Counted from the stretch's first letter, positions 17,035-26,217 are shown. The stretch is 64,000 bases of DNA from Sphingobium psychrophilum (GCF_012927105.1 NZ_JABBFV010000010.1:91317-155316); one strand, 5' to 3'. The notes: generated from the letters alone by a model not told the origin. A program made the numbers and translations.

Positions 17035-17952
17035 TTATGCCGCTTTTGCGTCTTGCGGCGCGACGCTGGTGTCGGCGCTGGTCTGGCGCTCGGCTTCCGC
17101 GTTGATCTGGGCACCCAACAGCACGATATAGGCGGAAACGAACAGCCATAATTGCAACACCACCACCGCGCCCAGCGACCCGTAGGTCTTGTTGTAGTTG
17201 CCGAAGGTGGAGACGTAGAAGGACACGCCCAGCGTCGCCACCAGCCAGAACAGCGTCGCCGACACCGATCCCACGGTCAGCCATTGCCATTGCGCATGGC
17301 GCCGGTTCGGGCCGAAGCGGTAGATCAGGCCGAAGATGATGCTGGCCAGCAACCCCGCGCACACCCATGTCGTCGCCTTGATCGCGAACAGCACGCCCGG
17401 TCCCCAATTGGTCAGGAAATCCTGCAACAGACCGATGATCGTCGCGGTGAACACGCCCACCACCACGACCAGCACGGCCGAAAAGGTGATCCCCATCGAC
17501 GTGCGATAAAAGCGGAAGATGTTGCGCCCTTCCTTCTGCCCATAAACGATGTTGAGCGCCTCCATGATCGCCGACGCGGCCCGCGTCGCGCCATAAACGG
17601 CGATCGCCAGCGCCAGCAACAGGCCGAAGCCGATCGCGGGCTTGCGCGTGCTGACCACGCCCAGCAACTGGTCGTTGATCAGCGACGCAGCATCGGCCGG
17701 CACCACGGAAATGATCGCCTGCATATGCCGCTGCACCAATGCCGGATCGCCGAACAGGCCATAGGTCAGCACCACGGCGGCCAGCAGCGGCGCGATCGAC
17801 AGGAAGGCGTAATAGGCGACGCCAGCCGCCAGCAACCCGACATGATTGCCCGACAGCGCGCCATGCACGCGCTTCAGAATTTCCCACCACGCCCGCGGCG
17901 GTATCTTCCACGGCGCATCCACATGCACCTGCTGCGCGACTCTCTGCGTCAT
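17035..17952 (-). CDS. YihY/virulence factor BrkB family membrane protein
   Basis: A 305-residue inner membrane protein with about six membrane segments, of the YihY/BrkB family (formerly mistaken for RNase BN). The signature GNHVGLLAAGVAYYAFLSI is near residues 33-51, and GSLGAVVVLQLWLFVSAYIVLLGAQINAE is the conserved end, with FGNYNKTYGSLGA just before it. Transport substrate unknown. ATG at 17952 follows an AGGGGAAG ribosome-binding sequence; 58 extra upstream codons are non-homologous. Confidence 0.88.
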   Translation of the reverse strand: MTQRVAQQVHVDAPWKIPPRAWWEILKRVHGALSGNHVGLLAAGVAYYAFLSIAPLLAAVVLTYGLFGDPALVQRHMQAIISVVPADAASLINDQLLGVVSTRKPAIGFGLLLALAIAVYGATRAASAIMEALNIVYGQKEGRNIFRFYRTSMGITFSAVLVVVVGVFTATIIGLLQDFLTNWGPGVLFAIKATTWVCAGLLASIIFGLIYRFGPNRRHAQWQWLTVGSVSATLFWLVATLGVSFYVSTFGNYNKTYGSLGAVVVLQLWLFVSAYIVLLGAQINAEAERQTSADTSVAPQDAKAA

Positions 17953-18014
17953 CCGCTTCCCCTGCTGACCATATAAGGCAAGCGCGTGAGGCGGCGGGGG
18001 GTTCCCGTTATGTC

Positions 18015-19238
18015 CTAAAGGAACACCCCGCCCTTCATGATCCGCCGGGCGCGGCCCTGTACCGGCAGGCGGTCGAAGGGCGTGTTGCCCGCCGCGGCCG
18101 CCATCTTGGCCGAATCGACAATCCACGGCGCGTCGGGATCGACGAAGATCAGGTCGGCGGCGCTTCCCGCCTTAAAGCCGCCCGCATCGACGCCCAAAAT
18201 CTTCGCCGGATTGGCCGACAGCAGCGTCATCAACCGGTTGATCGTCACCTGCCCATCACGGACCAGGTTAAGCGACAGCGCCAGCAGCGTCTCCGCCCCC
18301 GCCATGCCGGGCGCAGCGTCGGCGAAGGGCAGGCGCTTGTCCTCCGGCCCGCGCGGATCGTGGCTGGAGGTTATGACGTCGACCGTCCCGTCCGCGACGG
18401 CGGTCAGGCTGGCCTGCCGGTCCCGTTCGTCCCGCAAAGGCGGCGACAATCGCGCGAAGGTACGGAAATCCGTCACCGCCTGGTCGTTGAGATAGAGATA
18501 GGCCGGGCTGATGCCGCATGTGACCTTCAACCCCTCCGCCTTGGCGGCGCGGATGAGGCCGAAGCCCGCCTGCGTCGTCACCAGCCGGAAATGGATCGCC
18601 GCGCCTGTTTCCCGCACCAGCATGATGTCGCGCGCGATCGCCAATGCTTCGGCGCATGCCGGGGCGTGGGGCAGGCCCAGCCGCGTCGCCGTCTCGCCGC
18701 TGGTCGCCACCGCCTTGGCGGTCAGCCCGCTATCCTCCGCATGGGCGATGACGGTCAGGCCCAGCCCGCTGGCATAGGATAGCACCCGCAGCATCACGCC
18801 CGAATCGCTAATCCATTGACGACCCGTGCCAACTGCCTTCGCGCCCGCCATCTGCATCAGGCCCATTTCAGCCATTTCCTGGCCCTGCAACCCGCGCGTC
18901 GCCGCCGCGATCGGATGGACCCAGAAATCGGGCTTGCCCGCCCGCGTCGCCTGCCGGATCAGCCCCACCTCGTCCAGCGGCGCACGCTGGTCGGGCATCA
19001 ACGCCGCGCGCGTGATCCCGCCAAAATGGAAGGCCGGCTTGTCGGTGGCGAAGACGCCGAGGTCAATGAGGCCCGGCGCAACCACCAGCCCCTGCGCATC
19101 GACCCGCTGCGCGTCATCGGGCACCGCGACATCGCCCGCCGCGACGATCCGGTCCCCCTCGATCAGCACGACGCCGGGCGTTAGCGCGTCACCCGCGGGA
19201 TCGGCCAGCCTGCCGTTGATGATGGCGATCTTGCTCAC
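18015..19238 (-). CDS. Dihydroorotase-like protein, probably non-catalytic (PyrC'/PyrX type)
   Basis: A 407-residue dihydroorotase homologue of the amidohydrolase fold. True dihydroorotases carry D-x-H-x-H metal ligands after the first strand; here the matching stretch reads GLIDLGVFATDKPAFHF, so the HxH pair is absent. The late metal-site motif reads TSSHDPR. AHAED, matching a histidine ligand region, remains. Inactive homologues next to pyrB, as in Pseudomonas (PyrC'), hold the aspartate transcarbamoylase complex together, which fits its place just downstream of pyrB. An active pyrC is expected elsewhere in the genome. Confidence 0.85.
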   Translation of the reverse strand: MSKIAIINGRLADPAGDALTPGVVLIEGDRIVAAGDVAVPDDAQRVDAQGLVVAPGLIDLGVFATDKPAFHFGGITRAALMPDQRAPLDEVGLIRQATRAGKPDFWVHPIAAATRGLQGQEMAEMGLMQMAGAKAVGTGRQWISDSGVMLRVLSYASGLGLTVIAHAEDSGLTAKAVATSGETATRLGLPHAPACAEALAIARDIMLVRETGAAIHFRLVTTQAGFGLIRAAKAEGLKVTCGISPAYLYLNDQAVTDFRTFARLSPPLRDERDRQASLTAVADGTVDVITSSHDPRGPEDKRLPFADAAPGMAGAETLLALSLNLVRDGQVTINRLMTLLSANPAKILGVDAGGFKAGSAADLIFVDPDAPWIVDSAKMAAAAGNTPFDRLPVQGRARRIMKGGVFL

Positions 19239-19263
19239 GCTTTCATTCCCTCAAACCAAACAC

Positions 19264-19353
19264 CGTCATTCCCGCGAAGGCGGGAATCCATCTCCCGACC
19301 TCGCGAAAGCGGACAGAGTGGGAGATGGATTGCCGCCTGCGCGGGAATGACGG
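19264..19353. repeat. Extragenic palindromic repeat, family B
   Basis: CGTCATTCCCGCGAAGGCGG at the left and CGCCTGCGCGGGAATGACGG at the right form an imperfect inverted repeat that fills the 130-base spacer between pyrB and the dihydroorotase-like gene. Confidence 0.8.
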
Positions 19354-19368
19354 AAAAGGATGGAAGGC

Positions 19369-20364
19369 TCACGCCCATCCCTCCACGCCCCGCGCCCCGC
19401 GCGTCAGCACGTCCAGGCACGCCATGCGCACCGCCACGCCCATAGCCACCTGCTCGGTGATCGCGGAGCGTTCGGGATGATCGGCGACCGAACTGCTGAT
19501 CTCCACGCCCCGGTTCATCGGCCCCGGATGCATCACCAGCGCATCGGGCTTGGCGATGGCCAGCCGCTCCGGCGTCAGCCCATACAGCGCATGATATTCG
19601 CGCGGGGAGGGGATGAAGGCCCCGTCCATCCGCTCATTCTGGAGCCGCAGCATCATGACGACGTCGGCACCCTCCAGCCCCTCGTCCATCCGCGTAAAGG
19701 GCGTCGCCCCCAGCATCTCGACCTCTGGCGGCAACAGCGTCGGCGGCGCGACCGCGCGCACCTGCGCGCCCAGCGCGGCGAGGCACAGCATGTTCGACCG
19801 CGCCACCCGGCTATGCAGCACATCGCCGCAGATCGCGACCACCAAACCCTCGAACCCGCCCTTGCGCCGCCGGATGGTCAGCGCGTCGAGCAGCGCTTGC
19901 GTCGGATGCTGATGCCAGCCATCGCCCGCGTTCAGCACCGGACAATCCACCTTGTCTGCGATCAGCCGCACCGCGCCTGAACTCGCATGGCGGATGACGA
20001 TCACATCGGCCGCCATGGCGTTCAGCGTCATCGCCGTGTCGATCAGCGTCTCGCCCTTCTTCACGCTCGACGTGGCCGCTGCCATGTTGACGACATCCGC
20101 GCCCAGCCGCTTGCCGGCAATCTCGAACGACAGCAAAGTGCGCGTGCTATTCTCGAAAAAGGCGTTGATCTGGGTCATCCCCGCCAGCCGCCCGTCATGC
20201 TTGCGCGCCCGGCCCTTGTTCGCCTGCGCCCAATGCTCCGCCTCATCCAGCAGGAACCGGATTTCCCAGGGCTTCATGTCCGCAATGGACAATAGATGCT
20301 TGTGCGGAAACAACGCCCGGCCTGTCAGCTCGGGTGTCGCGTCGGGTATGAAGATGTCGGGCAT
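19369..20364 (-). CDS. pyrB: Aspartate carbamoyltransferase catalytic subunit
   Basis: A 331-residue transcarbamoylase making N-carbamoyl-L-aspartate in pyrimidine synthesis. The carbamoyl-phosphate motif ENSTRT is at residues 71-76; [17 protein letters not shown] (near 148) and [12 protein letters not shown] (near 285) are also conserved. Homologous sequence is complete. No regulatory pyrI is adjacent, and the next gene is a metal-site-deficient dihydroorotase, the arrangement of class A ATCase complexes. Confidence 0.96.
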   Translation of the reverse strand: MPDIFIPDATPELTGRALFPHKHLLSIADMKPWEIRFLLDEAEHWAQANKGRARKHDGRLAGMTQINAFFENSTRTLLSFEIAGKRLGADVVNMAAATSSVKKGETLIDTAMTLNAMAADVIVIRHASSGAVRLIADKVDCPVLNAGDGWHQHPTQALLDALTIRRRKGGFEGLVVAICGDVLHSRVARSNMLCLAALGAQVRAVAPPTLLPPEVEMLGATPFTRMDEGLEGADVVMMLRLQNERMDGAFIPSPREYHALYGLTPERLAIAKPDALVMHPGPMNRGVEISSSVADHPERSAITEQVAMGVAVRMACLDVLTRGARGVEGWA

Positions 20365-20418
20365 GAACCGGTGCTTTAGGGAAGGCGGCGGGGGAGGGCA
20401 AGGCGTCGATGGGGGCGC

Positions 20419-22029
20419 TTACCCCCGCCCGCGCCATTTCCCGAAGATCGCCTTATCCTTCAACACCTCCCGCGCCGCATTATGCCCCGGCGCGCCGGTC
20501 ACGCCGCCGCCCGGATGCGTCCCCGCGCCGCACATATACAGCCCCTTGACCGGCCCGCGATACGCGCCATGGCCCAGCACCGGCCGCGCCGCCCACATCT
20601 GGTCCAGCGTCAGATTGCCATGCATGATGTCGCCACCGACCAGCCCGAACTTGCGCTCCAGGTCGAGCGGCGAATGAATCTGCCGCGCGATCACGCTCCT
20701 GGCAAAGCCTGGCGCGGACGCCTCCACCGTCGCGATGATCTGATCCGCCGCCGCTTCTCGCTCGTCGTCCCACGATCGCCCGTCGGGTAGCTCCGGCGCG
20801 AATTGCTGGCAGAACAGGCTGGCGACATGGCATCCTTCCGGGGCCAGACTGTCATCAATGGTGGACGGGATCAGCATCTCCACGATCGGCGCCTTCGACC
20901 AGCCGTCGCGCTTGGCGTCCATGAAGGCGCGATCCATATAGTCCAAAGTCGGCGCGATGATGATGCCCGACTGATGATGCTCGCCCACACCGGGCAGGCA
21001 GGTGAAGTCGGGCAGGGCGTCCAGCGCCACATTCATGCGGAACGTCCCCGATCCTGTCTTGAACGCCTTGATCCGCTTAGCAAAATCGGCCGGCCGGTCG
21101 CCTTGCGCCATCATCTGCTCATACAGCAATTTCGGCCCGACATTGGCGATCACCGCGCCGCCCATAACCTCCTCGCCACTCTCCAGCCGCACGCCCACCG
21201 CGCGCGCGCCATCCACTAGCACCGTCTCGACCGGCGCCTCCAGGCTGATCTCCACCCCCATGGCGGTCACGACCTTGGCCATGATCTGCGTGATCGCGCC
21301 CATGCCACCGACCGCATGGCCCCATGCGCCCTTCTTGCCGTTCACCTCGCCGAACACATGATGCAGCAGCACATAGGCGCTGCCCGGCGTATCGGGACTG
21401 GCATAATTGCCCACCACCGCGTCGAAGCCGAACGCGGCCTTCACCGCTTCGCTCTCGAACCAGCTGCCGAGGAAGCTGCGCGCCGATTTGGTGAACAGGT
21501 CCAGCACGTCGCGCTGCTGCTCGATCCCCAGCCCCGCGACCCGCCGCCCCTGTTTCAGTGCCTCGACAATCATGGTCAGGCCATCGCCGACATTGGGCGG
21601 GCTTTTCAGCACCAGGTCGCGCAGCACATCGGCCACCACTTCCAGCGCGTCATAATAAGCTGGCAGCGCGGCCGCGTCTTTCGCGCTGAACTTCGCAAAC
21701 TCCGCCTGCGTCCTATCCAACCCGCCACCAAGCTTCAGGTAGCCGCCGTCCGGTTGGGGCAGGAAATTGCTGATCGGCCGCTCGATCACGCGATAGCCGT
21801 GATCGACCAGTTGCATGTCGCGGATGACCTTGGGATTGAGCAGGCTGACGGTATAGCTGGCGGTCGAATTGCGGAACCCCGGATGGAACTCCTCCGTCAC
21901 CGCCGCACCGCCCACGACGTCGCGCCGCTCCAATATGCGGACCTTATATCCCGCCCGCGCCAGGTAGAAGGCGCAGACCAGCCCATTATGCCCGCCCCCA
22001 ATGATGACGGCGTCGTAGGATTTCGTCAT
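20419..22029 (-). CDS. FAD-dependent oxidoreductase, phytoene-desaturase-like (CrtI/PYROXD2 type)
   Basis: A 536-residue flavoprotein. The N-terminal dinucleotide motif GGGHNGLVCAFYLARAG starts at residue 11, with ERRDVVGGAAVTEEFHPGF following. The C-terminal FAD motif lies around YMCGAGTHPGGGVTGAPGHN. It belongs to the COG1233 group, which includes carotenoid desaturases and isomerases but also many enzymes of unknown substrate; no crtB or other carotenoid gene is next to it. It lies 55 bases downstream of a Rieske oxygenase gene on the same strand, so the two may act together. Confidence 0.85.
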   Translation of the reverse strand: MTKSYDAVIIGGGHNGLVCAFYLARAGYKVRILERRDVVGGAAVTEEFHPGFRNSTASYTVSLLNPKVIRDMQLVDHGYRVIERPISNFLPQPDGGYLKLGGGLDRTQAEFAKFSAKDAAALPAYYDALEVVADVLRDLVLKSPPNVGDGLTMIVEALKQGRRVAGLGIEQQRDVLDLFTKSARSFLGSWFESEAVKAAFGFDAVVGNYASPDTPGSAYVLLHHVFGEVNGKKGAWGHAVGGMGAITQIMAKVVTAMGVEISLEAPVETVLVDGARAVGVRLESGEEVMGGAVIANVGPKLLYEQMMAQGDRPADFAKRIKAFKTGSGTFRMNVALDALPDFTCLPGVGEHHQSGIIIAPTLDYMDRAFMDAKRDGWSKAPIVEMLIPSTIDDSLAPEGCHVASLFCQQFAPELPDGRSWDDEREAAADQIIATVEASAPGFARSVIARQIHSPLDLERKFGLVGGDIMHGNLTLDQMWAARPVLGHGAYRGPVKGLYMCGAGTHPGGGVTGAPGHNAAREVLKDKAIFGKWRGRG

Positions 22030-22043
22030 GACATGCCTCCTAC

Positions 22044-22072
22044 ATCCGTTCGTTTCGAGCGAAGTCGAGAAA
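22044..22072. repeat. Family A repeat, half copy
   Basis: A single arm, CCGTTCGTTTCGAGCGAAGT followed by CGAGAAAC, between the FAD oxidoreductase and Rieske genes. The inverse arm is missing. Confidence 0.7.
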
Positions 22073-22084
22073 CCCGTGCGCCAC

Positions 22085-23230
22085 TCATATCCTGCCGCTC
22101 CACCCCATCCCCGGCGCGCGATGCAGCCGCGCCTGCGGGATCACAGCGCGCACCCGACCGCAAAAATGCCGCAGCGCCACTTCCTGCTCACTAAGCGGCC
22201 CGACGGTGAAACTCGCCGACCCCATTCCCGCCTGCACCCGCGCGACCAGCGCCGTGTCCTCAGCATTGACCTGCCGGTTGATCCGCCAGTTGAGATAGCG
22301 CGCCGCCTTCATCTCCCGCCGCGTGTCGGGTAGGGCATAGCTGATCTCGCGGATCAGCGTCTGCGTCGGCGACACCGGCAGCCAGGCCATGAAATCCACC
22401 TGATCGGGATAGATGTCGAAGGCGAAATTGGGCCACAGCTTATAATAGGTCCACAGCCGCTGCCGTTCGGGCGGCAGATGCGGCACGTCGGGCAGGAAAT
22501 GCTGATAGGCCCGCTCGGACAGATTGGCCGACGGCCGGTCCACTATCGGCCCCCACATCTTGTCGGCATGGGCGGATGCTTCCACGCCATAGCCATCGCC
22601 CATCAGCCGCTTGAGGCCGGGATGCGCCACCGCGATATGCAGCCCGTCCGAATAATTGTCGCCGATATTCTTCCAGTTCACTGACCGCGGCCGCAACGTC
22701 ACCCGCCCCAGCGCCCGCATATCCTCGAACCGATAGGCGACGATCTCCTCCACATAGGGCGCCATCATCTGCGCCACCGACGGCCCGCCATCATCGACCA
22801 GCCGGACAAACAGAAAACCCTGCCAGCTTTCCAAGTCGACCGGCGTCAATCCATGATCGGCCATCGCGAAAGTCGCGCCATAGCTGGCCTTCATCGGCAC
22901 GCCGGACAGCCGTCCGTCCGTCTCATAGGTCCAGCCATGATAGGGGCAGACCAGCTTCTTCGCGCACCCGCTAAAGCCATCCACGATCCGCGCTCCACGA
23001 TGGCGGCACACATTGGTGAAGGCCCGCACCGCCCCATCCTCGCCGCGCACCACGATCACGCTCTCGCCGATATAATCGAGCGTATGGAAATCGCCGGGGG
23101 CAGGGATGTCGCTTTGATGACAGACGATCTGCCAGGCCGGGCGAAAGATGCGCTCCACCTCGACCGCGAAAAATTCAGGATCGCTATAGGTCCAGGCGGG
23201 CAGGCTCCACTCGGTATCCGGGTCCGCCAT
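22085..23230 (-). CDS. Aromatic ring-hydroxylating oxygenase, Rieske alpha subunit
   Basis: A 381-residue Rieske non-heme iron oxygenase. The [2Fe-2S] ligands are CRH (Cys75, His77) and CPYH (Cys95, His98). The mononuclear iron site is in the C-terminal domain, with NWKNIGDNYSDGLHIAVAHP carrying the two histidines. Such enzymes hydroxylate or demethylate rings, quaternary amines or sterols; the substrate is not clear. No beta subunit, ferredoxin or reductase gene is adjacent. ATG at 23230 is chosen; a TTG at 23275 would add 15 residues. A 10-bp palindrome lies upstream. Confidence 0.85.
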   Translation of the reverse strand: MADPDTEWSLPAWTYSDPEFFAVEVERIFRPAWQIVCHQSDIPAPGDFHTLDYIGESVIVVRGEDGAVRAFTNVCRHRGARIVDGFSGCAKKLVCPYHGWTYETDGRLSGVPMKASYGATFAMADHGLTPVDLESWQGFLFVRLVDDGGPSVAQMMAPYVEEIVAYRFEDMRALGRVTLRPRSVNWKNIGDNYSDGLHIAVAHPGLKRLMGDGYGVEASAHADKMWGPIVDRPSANLSERAYQHFLPDVPHLPPERQRLWTYYKLWPNFAFDIYPDQVDFMAWLPVSPTQTLIREISYALPDTRREMKAARYLNWRINRQVNAEDTALVARVQAGMGSASFTVGPLSEQEVALRHFCGRVRAVIPQARLHRAPGMGWSGRI

Positions 23231-23285
23231 CCTGTCGATCTGCCCTGCCACGTCGTCAGGTTTCCCTAGCGTCAATCAATAATTT

Positions 23286-23295
23286 TACGATCGTA
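23286..23295. promoter_or_regulatory. Palindrome upstream of the Rieske gene, possible operator
   Basis: TACGATCGTA, a perfect 10-bp dyad in an AT-rich patch, 56 bases upstream of the chosen Rieske start and within 45 bases of the end of the symporter gene. It could be a repressor site; there is no adjacent regulator to pair it with. Confidence 0.35.
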
Positions 23296-23330
23296 TAAGA
23301 GAATGACGAGGAAAGCCATCGCAAATCGAT

Positions 23331-24323
23331 TCAACTGTCCAGTTCGTTGTCGCTTTTGGCATCCGCCTGCGCCCCGTACCGCCGCGCCAGCATGGCGCAG
23401 GCCATCAACTGGATCTGGTGGAAGATCATGATCGGCAGCAGGATCGGCCCCACCGCTGCCGCCGGGAACAGGACGCCCGCGATCGGAACGCCCGACGCCA
23501 GGCTTTTCTTGGACCCGCAAAATTGCAGGACGATCGCATCTTCCCGCGACAGGCCCAGCATCCGCCCCAGCGCCAGCGTGAACAGCAGCACGACCGCCAG
23601 CATGGCGATGCACAGCCCCGCCAGCACAAGCAGTTCCTCACTCGACACCCTGGACCACAGCCCCTCGACCACCGCGGCGGAAAAGGCGGCATAGACCACC
23701 AGCAATATCGACCCCCGGTCGACCCGCCCCAGCATCGCCTTGTGCCGCGTCACGAACCCGCCGATCCAAGGCCGCAACAGATGTCCTATGATAAAGGGCA
23801 GCAACAGTTGCAGCACGATCCCCTCGATCGAAGACAGCGAGATCAGGCTGCCGCTACCACCCCTCTGCATCAGCAGCGCGACCAGCAGCGGCGTCAGGAA
23901 TATGCCCAGCAGGTTGGAGAAGGAGGCGCTGACCACCGCCGCCGCGACATTGCCCCGCGCGATCGCGGTGAAGGCGATGGACGATTGCACCGTCGATGGC
24001 AGCAGCGCCAGGAACAGCAGCCCCGCCCGCATATCCTGCGGCACGAAGCCGAATCGCCCGATCAGCAGCCCCAGCAAGGGAAAGGCGACAAAGGTCGTCG
24101 CGAGCGTCGCCAGGTGCAATTTCCACGCCTTCGCCCCGCTCCATATCGCCTCGCGCGACAATTTTGCGCCATGCAGGAAAAAAAGCAGCACGATCCCCGC
24201 GTCCGCGACGATGCCCGCGATCCGCGCGCCATCTCCCCGCGCCGGCAATAAGGACGCTAGGGCGACGGTCGCTAGCAGCAACAGCAGAAACGGGTCCAGG
24301 GCTTGGCGCAGGCGGTTCATCAT
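23331..24323 (-). CDS. Bile acid:sodium symporter-like transporter (SBF-like)
   Basis: A 330-residue membrane protein with about 9-10 hydrophobic segments, of the SBF-like group (PF13593, YfeH type). The stretch LLPARGDGARIAGIVADAGIVLLFFLHGAKLS near residues 25-55 and FCGSKKSLASGVPIA near 270 are typical. The family includes sodium-coupled uptake of organic anions, but many members are unassigned. It lies upstream of the Rieske gene on the same strand with a 100-base gap. The start is one of two adjacent ATGs (24323 or 24320). Confidence 0.85.
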   Translation of the reverse strand: MMNRLRQALDPFLLLLLATVALASLLPARGDGARIAGIVADAGIVLLFFLHGAKLSREAIWSGAKAWKLHLATLATTFVAFPLLGLLIGRFGFVPQDMRAGLLFLALLPSTVQSSIAFTAIARGNVAAAVVSASFSNLLGIFLTPLLVALLMQRGGSGSLISLSSIEGIVLQLLLPFIIGHLLRPWIGGFVTRHKAMLGRVDRGSILLVVYAAFSAAVVEGLWSRVSSEELLVLAGLCIAMLAVVLLFTLALGRMLGLSREDAIVLQFCGSKKSLASGVPIAGVLFPAAAVGPILLPIMIFHQIQLMACAMLARRYGAQADAKSDNELDS

Positions 24324-24436
24324 CAACTTCGGTCAGGCGACAGGATAGGCAGGGGGATAGACGCAGGCCATGGGATGCGCCAACAACTTCGCCTTGGGCC
24401 AGGGCAAGTTGGGCCAATATATAGGAGAGGCTGACG

Positions 24437-25195
24437 ATGAGCGACCATATCGCGATCGTGGACAAGGCAGGCGTGATCGAAATCCAGATCGACCGCCCGG
24501 ACAAGAAGAACGCGCTGACCGCGACCATGTATCGCGCCATGACCGCCGCGCTGGCCGACGCATCCGCGCGCGCCGATATCGGCGTAGTGCTGATCGCGGG
24601 CCGGGGCGACGCCTTTTGCGCGGGCAACGATCTCAAGGACTTCACCGCCGGGCCGGAGGGCGGGGCCGCCGCCTTCGACTTCATCCGCGCCATCGCCGCC
24701 TTCGACAAACCGCTGGTCGCCGCGGTGCAGGGACTGGCCGTGGGCGTCGGCACGACGATGCTCTTCCACTGTGACCTCGTCTATGCTGCGCCCGACACGC
24801 GCTTCATCATGCCCTTCGTCAATCTGGGCATCGTGCCCGAAGCTGGCTCCAGCCTGCTCGCGCCTGCGATCATGGGCCATGCCAAGGCGGCGGCGATGCT
24901 GTTGCTGGGCGAACCGATGGATGTCGACGGCGCCGACCGCGCCGGCCTCATCACCGCCATCGTCCCGGCCGACGACTTGCTCGACCATGCCCGCGCCAAG
25001 GCGGCTGCTCTCATGGCCAAGCCGCCCCAAGCGCTGGCCGCCACCCGCCGCTTGATGAAGGGCGATCCCGCCGTGCTCAATGCCCGGATAGAGGAGGAAG
25101 CGCGGTTGTTCCGCGAGACCCTGGCCTCGCCCGAAGCGCAAGAAGCCTTCGCCGCGTTCTTCGAAAAGCGAGTCCCGGTGTTCCGGCGGGACTAA
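24437..25195 (+). CDS. Enoyl-CoA hydratase/isomerase family protein, isomerase-like
   Basis: A 252-residue crotonase-fold protein. The oxyanion-hole loop GDAFCAGNDLKDF is present near residues 57-69. Where hydratases keep a glutamate in the GGGCELA motif, this protein reads GVGTTML, so that catalytic Glu is missing. The other acidic residue appears as NLGIVPEAGSS near 131, the placing seen in delta3,delta2-enoyl-CoA isomerases. An isomerase-like reaction is therefore more likely than hydration. It stands alone, divergent from the symporter gene. Confidence 0.85.
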   Translation: MSDHIAIVDKAGVIEIQIDRPDKKNALTATMYRAMTAALADASARADIGVVLIAGRGDAFCAGNDLKDFTAGPEGGAAAFDFIRAIAAFDKPLVAAVQGLAVGVGTTMLFHCDLVYAAPDTRFIMPFVNLGIVPEAGSSLLAPAIMGHAKAAAMLLLGEPMDVDGADRAGLITAIVPADDLLDHARAKAAALMAKPPQALAATRRLMKGDPAVLNARIEEEARLFRETLASPEAQEAFAAFFEKRVPVFRRD

Positions 25196-25205
25196 CGAAA
25201 ATGCC

Positions 25206-25284
25206 GCCGTTCGTTTCGAGCGCAGTCGAGAAACACATAGCGCATCCCTAACGCTTCTCGACGGCGCTTGAAGCGAACGGATGA
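25206..25284. repeat. Extragenic palindromic repeat, family A
   Basis: The left arm CCGTTCGTTTCGAGCGCAGT runs into CGAGAAAC. The right arm CTTCTCGACGGCGCTTGAAG runs into CGAACGG. It lies between the convergent ends of the enoyl-CoA isomerase-like gene and the DMT transporter gene. Confidence 0.78.
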
Positions 25285-25287
25285 TGG

Positions 25288-26217
25288 CTAATGCAGCGCG
25301 CTTTTCCTTGGCTCAAGCCGCGCCTTCTTCCGCTCGAAATTGATCTCGCTCACCACCACCGCTGCCACGATCAGCAGGCCGCCGACCAGCGCCGTCGGCG
25401 GCAGTCTTTCGCCCGCGATCCGGCCGATGATCCCGGCCCAGACCGGCTCGCCGGCGTAGATCAGCGTCGCCCGCGTCGGCGACACGGTGCGTTGCGCCCA
25501 GTTCATCACCAACTGGATCAGCGCCGTCATCGCGCCCAGGCCGCAAGCGCTCAACACCACCAGCCAGGAAAAGGGCGGCACGCTCTCGCCCGCCGGTCCC
25601 ATGCAGGCGAAAGCGAGCAGGGCGGTCACCGCCAGTTGCACCACCGTCACCCGCGCGACATTCACGCTCCCAGCCCACAGGCTGATGAAGATGATCTCCA
25701 AAGCGATCGCGACCGTGCTGAGCAGCGTCAGCAATTCCCCGGTTCCCAGCGCCAGCCCGTCCCTGGGCGCGGCGATCAGCAGCAGGCCGACAAATGCCAG
25801 CGCGACCCCGGCCCAACTCGCCAACCTGGGCCGCCGCCGCAGGATCACCCACTGAAGGATCGGCACCAACGGCACATAGGCTGCGGTGATGAAGGCCGAC
25901 GTGCTGCTGCTGATCGTCTGCAAACCCCAGGTCTGGAGCGAATAGCCCACAAAAATGCCCAGCCCGATCACCAGTCCCGCCAACAGTTCGCGCCGGGTCA
26001 GCCCGCGCAGCACCGGCAGGGCGAGCGGCAGCGTCAGCAGCGCGGCGGTCGCAAAGCGCAGGCCGACGAAGAAAAGCGGTCTGGTTTCGCGCATCGCATG
26101 ATGCACGATCAGGAAAGTGCCGCCCCACAGGATCGTCACACCGATCAGCGCGAGTTCTGGGCGGCCGATCATCAGGCGGCTTTCTGCGGGCTTGTCGGAT
26201 AGTTCGTTGTGCAACAT
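25288..26217 (-). CDS. DMT superfamily (EamA) transporter
   Basis: A 309-residue transporter with ten predicted membrane segments in two EamA repeats (first around residues 20-150, second around 165-300), typical of metabolite exporters. ATG at 26217 gives MLHNELSDKPAES before the first membrane segment; a much longer open frame runs antisense through the divergent regulator gene and is rejected. It is divergent from an XRE-cupin regulator with only 15 bases between start codons, so the regulator very likely controls it. Confidence 0.87.
   Translation of the reverse strand: MLHNELSDKPAESRLMIGRPELALIGVTILWGGTFLIVHHAMRETRPLFFVGLRFATAALLTLPLALPVLRGLTRRELLAGLVIGLGIFVGYSLQTWGLQTISSSTSAFITAAYVPLVPILQWVILRRRPRLASWAGVALAFVGLLLIAAPRDGLALGTGELLTLLSTVAIALEIIFISLWAGSVNVARVTVVQLAVTALLAFACMGPAGESVPPFSWLVVLSACGLGAMTALIQLVMNWAQRTVSPTRATLIYAGEPVWAGIIGRIAGERLPPTALVGGLLIVAAVVVSEINFERKKARLEPRKSALH

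Noticed and set aside
20419..22029. Carotenoid biosynthesis cluster
   Set aside because: Only one CrtI-like gene is present with no crtB, crtY or similar neighbour.
20419..23230. Rieske oxygenase and CrtI-like enzyme as part of the flavonoid-type locus
   Set aside because: They lie on the opposite strand, five kilobases away, and are separated by unrelated genes and a tRNA; no shared motif was seen.
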